The position numbers and the translations under genes were made by a program. Positions 24,167 through 35,985 of a stretch of DNA of 64,000 nt are shown in pieces; the first letter of the stretch is position 1, and each line of letters opens with the position of its first letter. The notes under the pieces are model-generated. The model was not told where the DNA came from and made no database searches. It worked only from the letters and a program-made list of their open reading frames with translations. The stretch is from Leptodactylus fallax. Taxonomy: Eukaryota; Chordata; Amphibia; Anura; Leptodactylidae. The DNA lies in the NCBI GenBank assembly GCA_947044405.1, contig CAMRHE010000207.1, positions 221,001 through 285,000 on the forward strand, in the 5' to 3' direction.

Positions 24167-24437
24167 GGGTTGTCCGTTAAAATGAAAATTTACCTGCAGC
24201 TGTAAATTAAAAAAAAATGTTACAACTCCTTCATTCCAGCATAGATTCCAGGGATTGACAACGTCTTCTTGTGACATTCTGCCTGATGCCAGGTGACTAT
24301 TGCAGCCAATCACTGGCCTCAGGTGTGACCTCTGCACAAACAGAACATCACTCACTGACCTCAGCACCTGCACCTACTAAATGTCCTAAAGATCTTGAGT
24401 TCAGTAGACTCAAAAACTACCTTCGCTCTTTGGTAAA
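24167..24437. repeat. T2/Kolobok-like repeat, left end only
   Basis: TTAA AGGGGTTGTCCGTTAAAATG starts it; AGCCAATCACTGGCCTCAGG is the shared internal block. The right end is not visible before the next element begins at 24438. Confidence 0.55.
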
Positions 24438-24944
24438 TTAAAGGGCTTATCCAGTTCCAGCAAATAAATGTTATTTGTATAATAAAAAGTTGTATAATTT
24501 TCCAATATACTTTCTGTATCAGTTCCTCAGTTTTCTAGATCTCTGCTTTCTGTCATTCATTCTACTGACTGCCAGTGAATAAAAATCAGTCCATGGTCAT
24601 GTGATGGACAGTCCATGGTCATGTGATGGACAGTCCATGGTCATGTGATGGACACACAGGTGCACAGCTCATTACCAGACAGATGACTAATTACTGTGCT
24701 GCGACTGAGCTGTACACTTTTGTGCCTATCACATGACCATGGACTGTACCTTACATTACTATGGATTGTATATAACGTGATCATGGGCTCGTTTTTATCC
24801 ACTTGATGTAAGTACCATGAATGACAGCAAGCAGAGATCTAGAAAACTGTGAGGAATTGACAGAGAAACTATATTGGAATATTATAGAACTTTTCATTAA
24901 ACAAACAATAACTTTAATTTCCTGAAACTAAACAACCCCTTTAA
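24438..24944. repeat. TTAA fold-back MITE, 507 bp
   Basis: TTAA AGGGCTTATCCAGTTCC at left and CTAAACAACCCCTTTAA at right. Arms of about 130 bases pair, including CAGTTTTCTAGATCTCTGC with GCAGAGATCTAGAAAACTG. The interior has words for CCATGGTCATGTGATGGA in both orientations. A typical frog repeat. Confidence 0.87.
24587..24652 (+). repeat. Three exact 22-bp tandem units
   Basis: CAGTCCATGGTCATGTGATG plus GA is repeated three times without change inside the fold-back. Other copies of this frog family usually carry the word fewer times, so this is probably a local slippage expansion. Confidence 0.9.
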
Positions 24945-24959
24945 ACACATTAGATTGTT

Positions 24960-25123
24960 AGGCTTAAGCCCCACGTTGCGGAATCACAGATTTTTTGTTG
25001 CAGATTTTGCTGCAGTTTTTTGAGCCAAAGTCAGGAGTGGATTGAGCAGAAAATAGAAATATAAGAACTTCCTTTGTATTTCCCATTCCTTTCATAACCA
25101 TTCTTGGCTTTGGCTCAAAAAAC
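24960..25123. repeat. MITE family B, copy 2, truncated by the next palindrome
   Basis: AGGCTTAAGCCCCACGTTGC, TTGTTGCAGATTTTGCTGCA and CTTGGCTTTGGCTCAAAAAA are in B order; the expected final 50 bases (CTGCAACAAAAA..ACGTGGGGCC) are replaced by the palindrome beginning near 25124. Confidence 0.7.
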
Positions 25124-25876
25124 CTTTGAGACAGCTTGTGATTTTCTGGCAGTATTTGTGTCATAAATAAAATTTATAATATGCTTTATTAACACACTTT
25201 GTCTCCTTTTTGTGAAATCCTGCATTTTTCACTCTTCCCATTGCTTCTGTACTGAGAGCTGTTTCTGCCTCTCACTGAATGTTACTGTGTATGGAGTACG
25301 GGGATGTGTAATATGTAGCGAAAATAAGGGTGGGGGAGGATCACTGCAAACAGTTATATCTCAGACATTATAACATGTACAAACTTGCTTTTGGTGTGAT
25401 ATGAAAGAGGAGATTCTAAGGTTACAGTGCTATCTAAATGATTTTCACTGGTTTAAAACACAGTCAGGATTAGGATATTTATATGCAGATGTATAATATA
25501 TAAATTATATAATATATTATATGATATGAAATATCCTAATCCCGACTGTGTTTTCAACCAGGAATATCTCTGGAAATAGTTTTAATCTCACTATAGAAGA
25601 GAATCTCCTCTTTCATATGACACGTTTTATAATGTCCGAGATATAACTGTTTGCAGTTACCCTCCCCCACCCTCATTTTCTCTACATATTACACAGCCCC
25701 GTCCTCCATACACAGTAACATTCAGTGAGAGGCAGGAACAGCTCTCAGTACAGAAACAAGGGGAAGAGTGAAAAAAATTCACAGAAAGGATTAAAAATTT
25801 GTTAATAAAGTATATTACAAAATTTATTAAAGACAAAAATACTGCCAGAAAATCAAAAGTTGTCTAAAAGTTTAGT
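25124..25876. repeat. Large imperfect palindrome, ~750 bp
   Basis: Arms of about 340-370 bases pair around an AT centre at about 25500 (TATATAAATTATATAATATA). Examples: GATTTTCTGGCAGTATTT with AAATACTGCCAGAAAATC, TCTCACTGAATGTTACTGTG with CACAGTAACATTCAGTGAGA, and AGGATTAGGATATTT with AAATATCCTAATCC. Arm identity is around 85-90% by eye. No coding, no clear target duplication. Confidence 0.88.
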
Positions 25877-26100
25877 TACAATTTAAGCACTTTTTAGTAG
25901 TCCAGGGGGCTTACATAAATTATAAAGTATCTTGATGGCAGCTTAGACTTAGAAGGGCACTGTCTACTACCTGATGTGTTTAAAAAGGAGCCAATATTCC
26001 CATGCTATAAATTGTTGTACTACAAAATAATCAGATATTGACTCTCTAAATTAAAGTAAATGTCATAAATGAACTGTAAAATGCAGCACAAAACTCATAA

Positions 26101-27180
26101 CCCTCTCCCATCGCTGCCATTTTAAATTTTTTAATTTCATTTTTTACCCTCCACCTTCAAAAATCATAATAATTTTATTTTTCTGTTCGCAGAGCTATAG
26201 GAGGGCTTAATTTTCATGGGACAATTGTACAATTGTACAATTTGCAACGGTAGTATCTAACATTCTGTACCATGTACTTGGAAGCTGGAAAAAACATTCA
26301 GAATGGAATTAGAAATAAACTGCATTTGGATAATTTTCCTACTGGCTTTACTTTTATGGCATTTAGTAGGCAGCCAAAATGACATGTTAGCTATCAGTTG
26401 ATATGATTACAATAATACTAATTCAGTTGATATGATTACGACAATACCAAATTTCTGTTTCCATTATACCTATAGAGAAACCGCTGTCGTTTCCATAGGT
26501 ATCATTGACATGCTACGATTTCCAAAACTGCAACAGTTTTGGAAATCGCACCATGTCCACTGCACGTATTTTTCCACAATCTAGCGAATCCCATCCACTT
26601 TGCAGGAGCTGTAAAATGCCACGTTTTTTTCCACAACGTTTCTGCTGTGGCCATACCACGGTGTTAACGCCATGTGGGGCACTATATTGTTATTTGTTTA
26701 GCACCTCAACAAAAATTCTAAACTTTGAAAACTAAAAAAAAATTTAAGTCACCATATTCTGATACCTGTACTTTTTTTTCATTTTCACTTATGGTGCTTA
26801 GTAAGGTGTATTTTTGCAGGGCAAGTTGTACTTTTTATTTGAAACATTTTGGGGATTGTCTGACATTTCAATGTTTTTTATGTCAAATTTTTTTGGAGAG
26901 GCAAAATGCCAATTTGGCCATTTAGATTTTTTTCCCACTACAACATTCACTGCATGGGATAAATATTTTTATATGTTTATAGTTCAAATGCAGAGACACC
27001 TATTGCATTTATGTTTGACTTTATTTATTTTTAGTTCTGATCTAGGGAGAGGGGGATTTGAAATTTTATATTTTTTTAGTTTTGTAAATATTTCAAACTT
27101 TTTAATTTTTTTTAACTTTTAAGTCTCTTAAGAGACTTGAACCAGGAAGGGATCTGATCACCAGTACAGGAAAGAGATTT
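26101..27180 (+). repeat. AT-rich frog repeat (R family), copy 2, with a C-type insertion
   Basis: Ordered blocks CCCTCTCCCATCGCTGCCAT, ATAGGAGGGCTTAATTTTCA, GTACTTGGAAGCTGG, AAACTGCATTTGG, TGACATGTTAG, then after the insertion AGTTGTACTTTT, CATGGGATAAATA, GATCTAGGGAGAGGGGGATT and GAGACTTGAACCAGG. The order matches copies at 2.0, 34.4 and 54.9-56.0 kb. Confidence 0.65.
26460..26690. repeat. C-type MITE fragment inside R copy 2
   Basis: TTTCCATAGGTATCATTGAC, CGATTTCCAAAACTGCAACA, TTTTCCACAACGTTTCTGC and CATGTGGGGCAC follow the 56558-56888 C element in order. The left tip is lost or diverged. Confidence 0.55.
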
Positions 27181-27191
27181 TTATATAGGTT

Positions 27192-27230
<39 letters not shown>

Positions 27231-28858
27231 CAGTACAGACCAAAAGTTTGGACACACCTTCTCATTCCAAGAGTTTTCTGTATTTTCATGACTCTAAAAA
27301 TTGTAGATTCACACTGAAGGCATCAAAACTATGAATTGACACATGTGGAATTATATACTTAACAAAAAAGTGTGAAACAACTGAAAATATGTCTTATATT
27401 CTAGGTTCTTCAAAGTAGCCACCTTTTGCTTTGATTACTGCTTTGCACACTCTTGGCATTCTCTTGATGAGCTTCAAGAGGTAGTCACCTGAAATGGTCT
27501 TCCAACAGTCTTGAAGGAGTTCCCAGAGATGCTTAGCACTTGTTGGCCCTTTTGCCTTCACTCTGTGGTCCAGCTCACCCCAAACCATCTCGATTGGGTT
27601 CAGGTCTGGTGACTGCGGAGGCCAGGTCATCTGGCGTAGCACCCCATCACTCTCCTTCTTGGTCAAATAGCCCTTACATAGTCTGGAGGTGTGTTTGGGT
27701 TCATTGTCCTGTTGAAAAATAAATGATGGTCCAACTAAACACAAACTGGATGGAATAGCATGCCGCTGCAAGATGCTGTGGTAACCATGCTGGTTCAGTA
27801 TTCCATCAATTTTGAATAAATCCCCAACAGTGTCACCAGCAAAGCACCCCCACACCATCACACCTCCTCCTCCATGCTTCACGGTGGGAACCAGGCATGT
27901 AGAGTCTATTCATTCACCTTTTCTGCGTAGCACAAAGACACGGTGGTTGGAACCAAAGATCTCAAATTTGGACTCATCAGACAAAAGCACAGATTTCCAC
28001 AGGTCTAATGTCCATTCCTTGTGTTCTTTAGCCAAAACAAGTCTCTTCTGCTTGTTGCCTGTCCTTAGCAGTGGTTTCCTAGCAGCTATTTTACCATGAA
28101 GGCCTGCTGCACACAGTCTCCTCTTAACAGTTGTTGTAGAGCTGTGTCTGCTGCTAGAACTCTGTGTGGCATTGACCTGGTCTCTAATCTGAGCTGCTGT
28201 TAACCTGCGATTTCTCAGGCTGGTGACTCGGATGAACTTATCCTCCGCAGCAGAGGTGACTCTTGGTCTTCCTTTCCTGGGGCGGTCCTCATGTGAGCCA
28301 GTTTCTTTGTAGCGCTTGATGGTTTTGGCCACTGCACTTGGGGACACTCAAAGTTTTCCCAATTTTTCGGACTGACTGACCTTCATTTCTTAAAGTAATG
28401 ATGGCCACTCGTTTTTCTTTACTTAGCTGCTTTTTTCTTGTGATAATACAAATTCTAACACTCCATTCGGTAGGACTATCAGCTGTGTATCCACCTGACT
28501 TCTCAACAACACAACTGATGGTCCCAAACCCATTTATAAGGCAAGAAATCCCACTTATTAAACCTGACAGGGCACACCTGTGAAGTGAAAACCATTTCAG
28601 GTGACTACCTCTTGAAGCTCATCAAGAGAATGCCAAGAGTGTGAAAAGTAGTAATCAAAGGAAAAGGTGGCTACTTTGAAGAACCTAGAATATAAGACAT
28701 ATTTTCAGTTGTTTCACACTTTTTTGTTAAGTATATAATTCCACATGTGTTAATTCATAGTTTTGATGCCTTCAGTGTGAATCTACAATTTTTATAGTCA
28801 TGAAAATACAGAAAACTCTTGGAATGAGAAGGTGTGTCCAAACTTTTGGTCTGTACTG
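27231..28858 (-). mobile_element. Tc1/mariner element, delta family, full length
   Basis: Tips CAGTACAGACCAAAAGTTTG and CAAACTTTTGGTCTGTACTG are exact inverted matches. The inverted repeats run about 268 bases (27231-27498 and 28591-28858) with few differences, and reach into the 3' coding end of the transposase. The left flank is TA; the right flank is TG, a changed TA. This family is shared by frogs, fish and lampreys as known from the literature; the copy looks recent. Confidence 0.95.
27394..28444 (-). pseudogene. Tc1 transposase relic (delta)
   Basis: Three lesions disable it. The expected start ATG (28444) reads ATC. Two bases are missing near 28348, shifting frame before MSPSAVAKTIKRYKETGSHE. 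A TGA at 27912-27910 follows LRRKGE, probably from an Arg codon. The rest is well kept: GRPRVTSAAED linker, first Asp in LLSDESK (about 27980), second in QQDNEPKH (about 27705, with NE where ND is usual), and Glu in [11 protein letters not shown] (about 27600). The last 35 codons (LIKRMPRVCKAVIKAKGG) lie in the left inverted repeat. Confidence 0.92.
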
Positions 28859-28860
28859 TG

Positions 28861-28898
<38 letters not shown>

Positions 28899-28899
28899 T

Positions 28900-30091
28900 T
28901 ATTTATTTTTTAAGATAATTTTGTGTCACCATGGGTAGGGCTAAAATCTGTGATGTGGTAGTTGTACTCTTTTTTAATTATATTTTTATTTTTTTGTCTT
29001 TTTTAAAAAGTTTTGAGCCCCCCTTAAGGTCATATTAAGATTACATTGAGTGCTGTGTATACAGCAATTGGGAAGACAGGGTGTAAGGGAATTACCAGTT
29101 CCCCAGTGCTGCTGCAGAACCTGGGGGGAGGGACACAACAAGACAGTGAGCCCTAAAGCTGAACCCCCCCACTATCCCTGCCTACTTGCCTGATCTATCC
29201 TAGGTGACAGCCAGCAACTAGTCGACAGTCCCTTCTTAATATAAGTGACAACACAGAATGCAGACAGGACAAACAACAAAAAGGGAGGTCGGCTAGCCAA
29301 GGGTTCGGTAACAGACGAGCAATGCAGTACAGAATCAAAATCCAAGAGAATAATCAAAAGTCAAGGCCAGAGGTCAGGAATAGGAATACAGATAACAAAA
29401 ACAGCAAGGAGTAATAGCCAGAACGCACGAAGCAATAACCAACGCCAATGTGAATGTGAGCAAAGAATAAATAGGAAGAAAGAACCCGCCCCAGACTTGA
29501 TAGGAGGATAGGTTGTCAATCACACAGGTAAGGCTAAAATTAACTATTAGTAGAGCAGAGGGAAACCAAGGTGAAGGAGATGGGTGTGGTGGAAAATCAA
29601 TTAAGGAGGTGAGGGAATAGGACAGTGTTCAGACAATACAAGAAAAACCCAAAGGAAAGAATCACAGCCGGACCCGCCACCTTTGCCGCAGCATGAGGCC
29701 GGATGGCGCAGAAGTTCGAACGGGTGCGGAAGTAACACAGGGGCAGTAGTAAACCATCCCTGCCTTCTCTTTGGGATAATCATCTGTTAATAACCACTGT
29801 CTCTCTGTTCCTGCAGCTGCACAATCCTGCAGACTTAATTGATGATTGCCCAGACATAAAAAGCCACTGGATTTTTGGCAACTGGTTAAGCAGCAGAAGA
29901 ATTTCTTTATGACTGCTAGTAGTAGTGGTTTGTGTATTTCAATGGACTGTGCCCTAAAGTACAGTTGAAAGTAAAAATATTTTCTTGTCCCTATTTCTTT
30001 CCTTTTTTTTGATATTTATGTTATAGAAACCAGTGGAATACCTGATATTTCTGGTTAATTTTAAAGCTAAAGTTCTATTTTTGTTGCACCC
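28900..30091. other. Unassigned, partly repeat-like
   Basis: 28935-29040 is T-rich and loosely R-like. 29210-29480 is AG-rich with many short words (AGGTCAGGAATAGG, CAAAAGTCAAGG), a style known from frog retroelement ends, resembling 2880-3170. An 88-codon ORF at 29245 lacks motifs. GATGATTGCCCAGACATAAA and onward look unique. No gene called. Confidence 0.3.
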
Positions 30092-30284
30092 TTAGGCTAA
30101 GGCCCCACATTGCGGAAACGGAGCTTTTTTTTTGTTGCAGATTTTGTTGAGTTTTTTTGAGCCAAAGCCAAGAGTGGATGCAAAAGGAATGGGAAATATA
30201 TAGGAAGTACTTATGCTTCTCCCTTCTGTTCAATCCACTCCTGACTTTGGCTTTACCGCAACGTGGGGCCTCAGCCGTAATAAA
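30092..30284. repeat. MITE family B, copy 3
   Basis: GGCTAAGGCCCCACATTGCG at left and CGCAACGTGGGGCCTCAGCC at right, about 190 bases. TTA precedes and (G)TAA follows, hinting at a TWA target. Middle TTTGAGCCAAAGCC pairs with CTGACTTTGGCTTTA. A deletion removed part of the right arm. Confidence 0.75.
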
Positions 30285-32390
30285 GATTGGTAGATCTAAA
30301 GTTGCCCATACACCTTTAATAGTTATCAGCCATACAAGTTAGCTGACAGCTATTCCTACCAACTTCCCCGTGCATATATATACATGCTTTGGCCCAGCAT
30401 GTATGCATATTCAGTGGGGAGATTGCAGTAAGCTGCTGCCAGGCACCTCTGGTGGTGACTTATCCAGGAAGAACAAAAAAAATCAAGTCATGAAATTCAA
30501 CAGATTATACACCAGTATAATCTGTTGGGGGAGAGTTGGGAAGCCCCATATATGTTACATTAGTAGTTTTTGACAAATTAGTAGTTTTGGGTGATTTTTC
30601 ACTAACCAATGCTTACCAATTCTCCGAGATGCTCCTAAAAAAGGGGCATCCTCCTGTACTCCCAGAAAAGCAGGCATACCTCCCAGGCCATTGGGCTATC
30701 GTCAGCTTTATAGGTGACTTTGTCACTTTATGTGCATGTCTGGCACATTTAGTGCCCATGTCACACAACAGGGGCATGGTAGTATGCAAAAGGAGGCAAA
30801 AAGGGGCAAGATTACACCCATAGAGGACATGGATTCACCCAGACTTTTTTGGTGTGCTGAATGCCTTTTGCCCTGGAGTCAAGGCAAATTGTTGGCAAGC
30901 GTGAACTGAATTATCCCACCACATATGAAGTTGTTGTCCTGAACTGCCAAAGCTAAACCCTCATTTCCAATCAGATTGATTTTTCTCTTTTACCTTCCTT
31001 TTCAACAAAAACTTTAAAAAATGGAGGCAATAAGCATTCTATAGGGGAATATCTTAGTTTGGAACCCCACGATGGGTATTGAATTCCTTCCTGTAGTAAC
31101 AGACTCAATTACATTGGTGGCAATAATACAACTTTCAAGTGCTCGTTCTGTCATATGCAAGAATCTTTGAAATTCTTGTATTCCAAGAATATTAAGATGT
31201 AAAAATGCAGAAGCATGAATATATTATATGAAAGTCGATAATAGGAATTATATGAAAGCAGATAAAAAAAATTCACTGGGAGATTGAAAGCCTGTATACA
31301 TGTTTGTGCTCATCCTTTTCTTCTTTCTCAGACAGTAAGAGCTCATTCAAAGGTGGAAATGGAATATAATTTTACTCTAAGAAAATTTTGTTTGAATCTA
31401 TGTTGTGCAATTATACTGGTATGTGCCTTGGCACAAGCACTTGTAAAGAATGAAGCGGTAACATTATGAGCCTCTCTTAGTTTCCACGGAGACAAAATTA
31501 TAGCCAGCGAGACTTCTTACTTTAGACTTTTTATAGAGAAATATACATCCACAAATAAAGTCACAGGAATTTTCTTGCATGTTCTGGTATCTTACTCATG
31601 CAGTTAATGTGTAGTACAAGGTATAAAAGGACTATAAATACAAGATCAATTTGTAGTTACTGTAAAAGCAGAATAAACTGCTGGCAAATTACAAAATATG
31701 ATGGTTCAGGTTCAGAAAAGTCTTACATTTATGAAAAGTATATAGAAACCATGCTGCTTGGAATTTTGGACCCACTTAGCCCCCTATGGAAATTGATTTT
31801 TCTCTATAAATAACTGGATATTAAAGAGACACTCCACCTAAAACTGAAGTTTCATGGGCATTCCATTATGGTATTCCATGCGTCAGTCTCTTCTCTTCTC
31901 ACCTCTCTTTTTCTGTCTATTTATATCACATTGACTACTTGACTCTTTGGACCGCTATGTGTCACCCATAGCAGGACAGGAAAAAAATTGTGTCATACCA
32001 TGTTAGCCTGAAAAATAATATAGATATAAAAATATTCTATAAAAAATAATATAAATATTTTTATATCAAAAAGACAAAACAGTGTTATAGTAATGATACC
32101 ATTACTGCCAAAGTTTTTTGTAACACAGAGGCTTCTTCTTCAGCCAAGGTCACAAATGAATTGTTGAGAATAAAGTATACCAGCTAGAAGGTGTTACATA
32201 AAGACCATTGGTGATACTTCAGTAGGATAAGTTGGGGCAAGAAAACAGTTTTGTTTTGTTTTTTGTTACAGATGAAAGGGCAATAGGGGTGATGACTTTG
32301 TAGATTAGAGATTTGTAAGTAGTCTGATGGGTGTGAAAAGTGTTAAGGACTCATAAATAGTAATGGGTGAAACTGGCTGTATCTTCAAAG
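30285..32390. other. Non-coding stretch, little assigned
   Basis: TTAAAGAGACACTCCACC at 31824 looks like one TTAA MITE end without its partner. 32090-32160 contains GGCTTCTTCTTCAGCC, a word also at 61140. ORFs of 61-95 codons (30157, 30536, 31284, 31598) show no domain. Confidence 0.3.
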
Positions 32391-32394
32391 CCCC

Positions 32395-32560
32395 CATGCC
32401 CCCATGTGACTGCTGAGGCCCAATCACAGGCCTCAGCAATGACCTGGGGCTGATGTCCTATGGAAGAGAGCCAGCAGATCCCGCAGATGCCTGGGGAAGA
32501 GGACAGAACACTGGAACAGAATCCAGGACAGGTCAGTGTAAGAATTTTTTTTTATTTTTA
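32395..32560. repeat. CTGAGGCCCAATCA repeat fragment
   Basis: CCCATGTGACTGCTGAGGCC and CAATCACAGGCCTCAGCAAT match the 23.2 kb block. Ends unclear. Confidence 0.45.
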
Positions 32561-32829
32561 CGCACCCTCCCTGGCCTCTGATTATTATACTCTGGGGCCA
32601 CTAAAGAGTATAGTAATGATTTGTGTGTGGTGAATCCCAGAAATTTAGGCTTTGGCTGATCCCAGAATTTTGGAAAAATTTGTAACATTCCAGTTCGAAA
32701 CAAATCTACTCTTACATCCAGGTATTAGACCTGGATGAGTCCTATTGTCAATGACTGTAATATCAGCTTGAATTCCCATATTATTCTCAATCTGTATTAT
32801 TTCCTTTAGTCTATTCACTCTGTTGAATA

Positions 32830-33010
32830 TGGTTTAGAGATAAGAAGTAATTTTTTGTCACAATATCCATTTGGGAGTCATATGTGACCACGAGGGGTAT
32901 CATACTGCTCTTCTCCTTGTGTTTGTACTCCAAGAGAATGCTTCTTTGACTGCCTCACCTTTGACCCATGGATGGTATCCCTATTGCAGGGAATCTATTC
33001 CTCAATAATA
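32830..33010 (-). pseudogene. Possible Penelope-like reverse transcriptase fragment
   Basis: Minus-strand frames give RNRFPAIGIPS, SILLEYKHKEKSS and IPLVVTYDSQMDIVTKNYF. A basic stretch followed by a P-(F/L)-V-V-T-Y motif resembles the region after the reverse transcriptase core in Penelope-like elements. Only this short piece fits, and I cannot check it. It could be chance. Confidence 0.3.
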
Positions 33011-34016
33011 TCAAGTGTTGGATTTCTTTATGTGTCTTGAATGAAAGCTGTCCCATCTTAGCTATACTGGCCAGGCGATAGATTTATGTAAATTTTACAG
33101 TATAAAGTATTGTTTTTGATGTATATGTTTGTGCCCATGATATTTTGTAGAAGAACAAAAGAATCCACATTTAAACATAAGCTAAAATCCTGGATATACA
33201 TACACACAATACAATGTACAACTTGGCTTATGTAACATCTTTTTAATGGTGAAGAAAAGATTCTTAGCCATTCATTTGTAAACCTGTCTGATAAAGAGAC
33301 CTCTGTGTTCCAAATGTTTCCAAATGTAATTTTTCTGGTTAGCTCCTATATAAGGATATTGTATGGACTGTTTACACAGGGAAAGTTCCTATTACAGTGA
33401 ATGTGGATGATTAGACATCTCCTGTTGCAATTATAATGAAGCCTCCTGACTGTATACTGATGTCAGAAGTATAATTGCATTGTGCCCCCTGCAGGCAGAG
33501 ATGGTACTGACCCTAGCTGTTCATGTGATCCTGCACTGAAACATAGCAAAACAAATTGAAAGAGAAGCAGATGAAATCTGAAGTCAAGATGGGATCTTTA
33601 TAAAAGCAGAGAGGAAGCTGTACTGCAAGAGGTAAGTACAGTATGCATAAAAGAAGTGCAAAGTTTTATATAGATTCAGGTGGGGGGGAGCGAACATGTT
33701 AGTGCTGTTTTCATTAGTGGTATTTTTTAAAGAAACTATAGTCACACCTGAAATTTTCCTAAATTTTTTTCTCTTTTACGCTTCACCTTTGCATGTTGAT
33801 ACAGTTTTTACAGTATTTTCAGCTGGGCCATAGGTATAGAGGGTGCAAAAGAAGCAGTCAAACCCTGTACATAATGTAATGTAAGCCCCTATGTTGCATA
33901 AGAATAAATGCCAATTGTTAACTGGGAAACCATTTTACAGATTTTGCATTGGAGTCCAGGAGCTTTAGGCTTTGACACTGAAGTAACATAATTTTGTTGT
34001 ATGTGTTTTTTATAGC

Positions 34017-34312
34017 TAGAGTCTACTAAGGAAAGAGCTCCAGAATTCTGGTGTCATTTGCGTTAAAAAATTGGAATGCATGCATTGCAATACATTTATT
34101 AGGCATTTTAGACCCTTTTTATTCCTTGCCTGAAAAGGGTGCGCCTTACCCGGAAAGAGAATAGCAAATTTTGGCACATTTTTTGCCATAAACTAAGCCA
34201 AATAGGTGGTGTACAGTTGAACTAGACAATCTAAAGGTATTCCATATTCATCATGTAGTATCAGCTACTGTGATAAATCGGGCACATTTGACCCTGTTTT
34301 ACTATTAGATAG
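34017..34312. repeat. G-type repeat copy
   Basis: GTCTACTAAGGAAAGAGCTC, CAGAATTCTGGTGTCATTTG, GCCTGAAAAGGGTGCGCC and GAACTAGACAATCTAAAGG follow G order, inverted relative to 11583. A related end (GAGCTGGAATTCTGGTGCAT) also lies at 34983-35020. Confidence 0.55.
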
Positions 34313-34389
34313 TATTAGTACATGTCCCACTGTGTGACAGATTTGGTTTGCTAGACAGGTTAGACACCCCTGGGGTGGCTTACTTTACT

Positions 34390-34860
34390 AAATTTTTATG
34401 TATATTTTTACATGTACGGAGATGTGTAAGTTGCACATTTTATTGATATGATTTTGGGTAGTGTTTGTCATTTTGATCACTTTTTATTTTTTTTTTTTGG
34501 AGACCATACAGTAGACAAAAACATTGGTTTTTGTCTGGCTATGGCCTGTGTTTATAGTTCAGGCATTTTCGAACATTGGCATCCCTAATGTGTCTATGTT
34601 TATTTTATTTTTATTTGATTATTTTTTTGATGTTTTTTTTATTTTTATTTGATTTATTTTTGATCTAGGGAAAGGGGGGGGATTTTACATTTTCTATTTT
34701 TTTATTTTTTAACATATATACAGTATATATATCTTTAACTTTAATTTCTAGACACCTTACAATATACTGCATACTAATGTATTGCAGTATATTGTAAAAT
34801 ATTTTGACTGCTATTACAGCTGGCCCATTGCGGCAGATGATGGAAAGGGGAAAAACACAT
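34390..34860 (+). repeat. AT-rich frog repeat (R family), copy 3 (3' half)
   Basis: GATCTAGGGAAAGGGGGGGA, TTAACATATATACAG, then an inverted pair TGCAATACATTAGT / ACTAATGTATTGCAGTATAT, and GGCAGATGATGGAAAGGGG. Corresponds to the second half of copies 1 and 2. Confidence 0.55.
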
Positions 34861-35439
34861 CTCATTTTCTCAAGACACATACTTTTTCAAGGCACTTTTT
34901 ATAACTGTCTAGTAAGGTGTAAAATTGTCTAACATATTAGATCACACACGTGGTATTTATGTTAGTTTTTGGCACAAATTGAGCTGGAATTCTGGTGCAT
35001 TTAGCTTTCTAAATCTACCTCATTGTCTTACAATGAAATTAACCATAGATGTTCACAGGGAATAATTCAATTACAATGGATGTGAACTCAGCACGGCACA
35101 GAGACCGATGTCCATTCTATGTGCATTGTACTGGGTACAGTGTCAATTTCCATTTTCTTAGGTTGTGTGAGTAGAAATATCTGGTCAGTATATTTTATAC
35201 AATATTTATATCAATAGAGTTGACTCATTTTTTGAAGTCTGATCTTTTTCTGAAAAATGGCATACATACATCAATATTATATGCTACCCTCTTTTCAGCC
35301 TGAATACTTTTGAGCATTTCCTAAGAAAAGCTGAAAAACTTCAAAAGTTATGCATCTAAGGTTCGGGTCATAGTATAAATTTTTACTTTCCAAATCTTCT
35401 CTTTCTTGGTAAAAACATAACTGTATGGAAATAAATCTG

Positions 35440-35705
35440 CATTGTTAAATGGATTATGCCATGAAAAATATTTATCCTCTATCCATAGGTCGATTGGTGG
35501 GGGAACGACCTCTGAGACACAGAATACACACCTACCCCCCATTCATTTAACTGGAAGTATCTGAAGTACAGAACTTGGCTATCTCCAGCACTCCCATTGA
35601 AATGAATGGAGCAGAGGCATAAAAATGTCCACTGGTACATTCTTAGTGGGAGCAAAACCTCTTCCCATGTGCAGCATTTGAACCCCCCCATAGATCAGCA
35701 ACTTT
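35440..35705. repeat. Frog fold-back fragment
   Basis: ATCCTCTATCCATAGGTCGA, CATTCATTTAACTGGAAG and CATTGAAATGAATGGAG recall the CAGCTGATC-type fold-back. Ends diverged. Confidence 0.4.
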
Positions 35706-35985
35706 TCCTCTATTTCTATTTGTTACTGACAAATCTGGGGTGCATAATCTCTCTTTCGCTCTATATGGTAGAATTCCTGTACTCTCAGCCTCTGTCAGCT
35801 TAGTTGTGGACCTGTGGTTGGGTCACAGATAGTGCTGGAGTCTGAGCAGATGTGGTTGGGAAATCTACAGCAAGTGAATCTAAGCATGCCTGGGATAAAC
35901 ACATATAATATTTTATAATAATATAAGAACAGATTAGATGGACCAGGTGGTCTTTTTCTGCTTTCAAGCAAAACACGGAGGATCT

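Larger units (their letters stand above)
27188..28894. repeat. TA microsatellite split by a Tc1
   Basis: TA runs at about 27190-27226 and 28861-28894 directly flank the delta Tc1. A single TA tract that received the element explains both. Confidence 0.85.

Noticed and set aside
24587..24652. Three direct 22-bp repeats as a CRISPR-like or regulatory array
   Set aside because: Perfect tandem units with no spacers, inside a fold-back MITE of a vertebrate genome.
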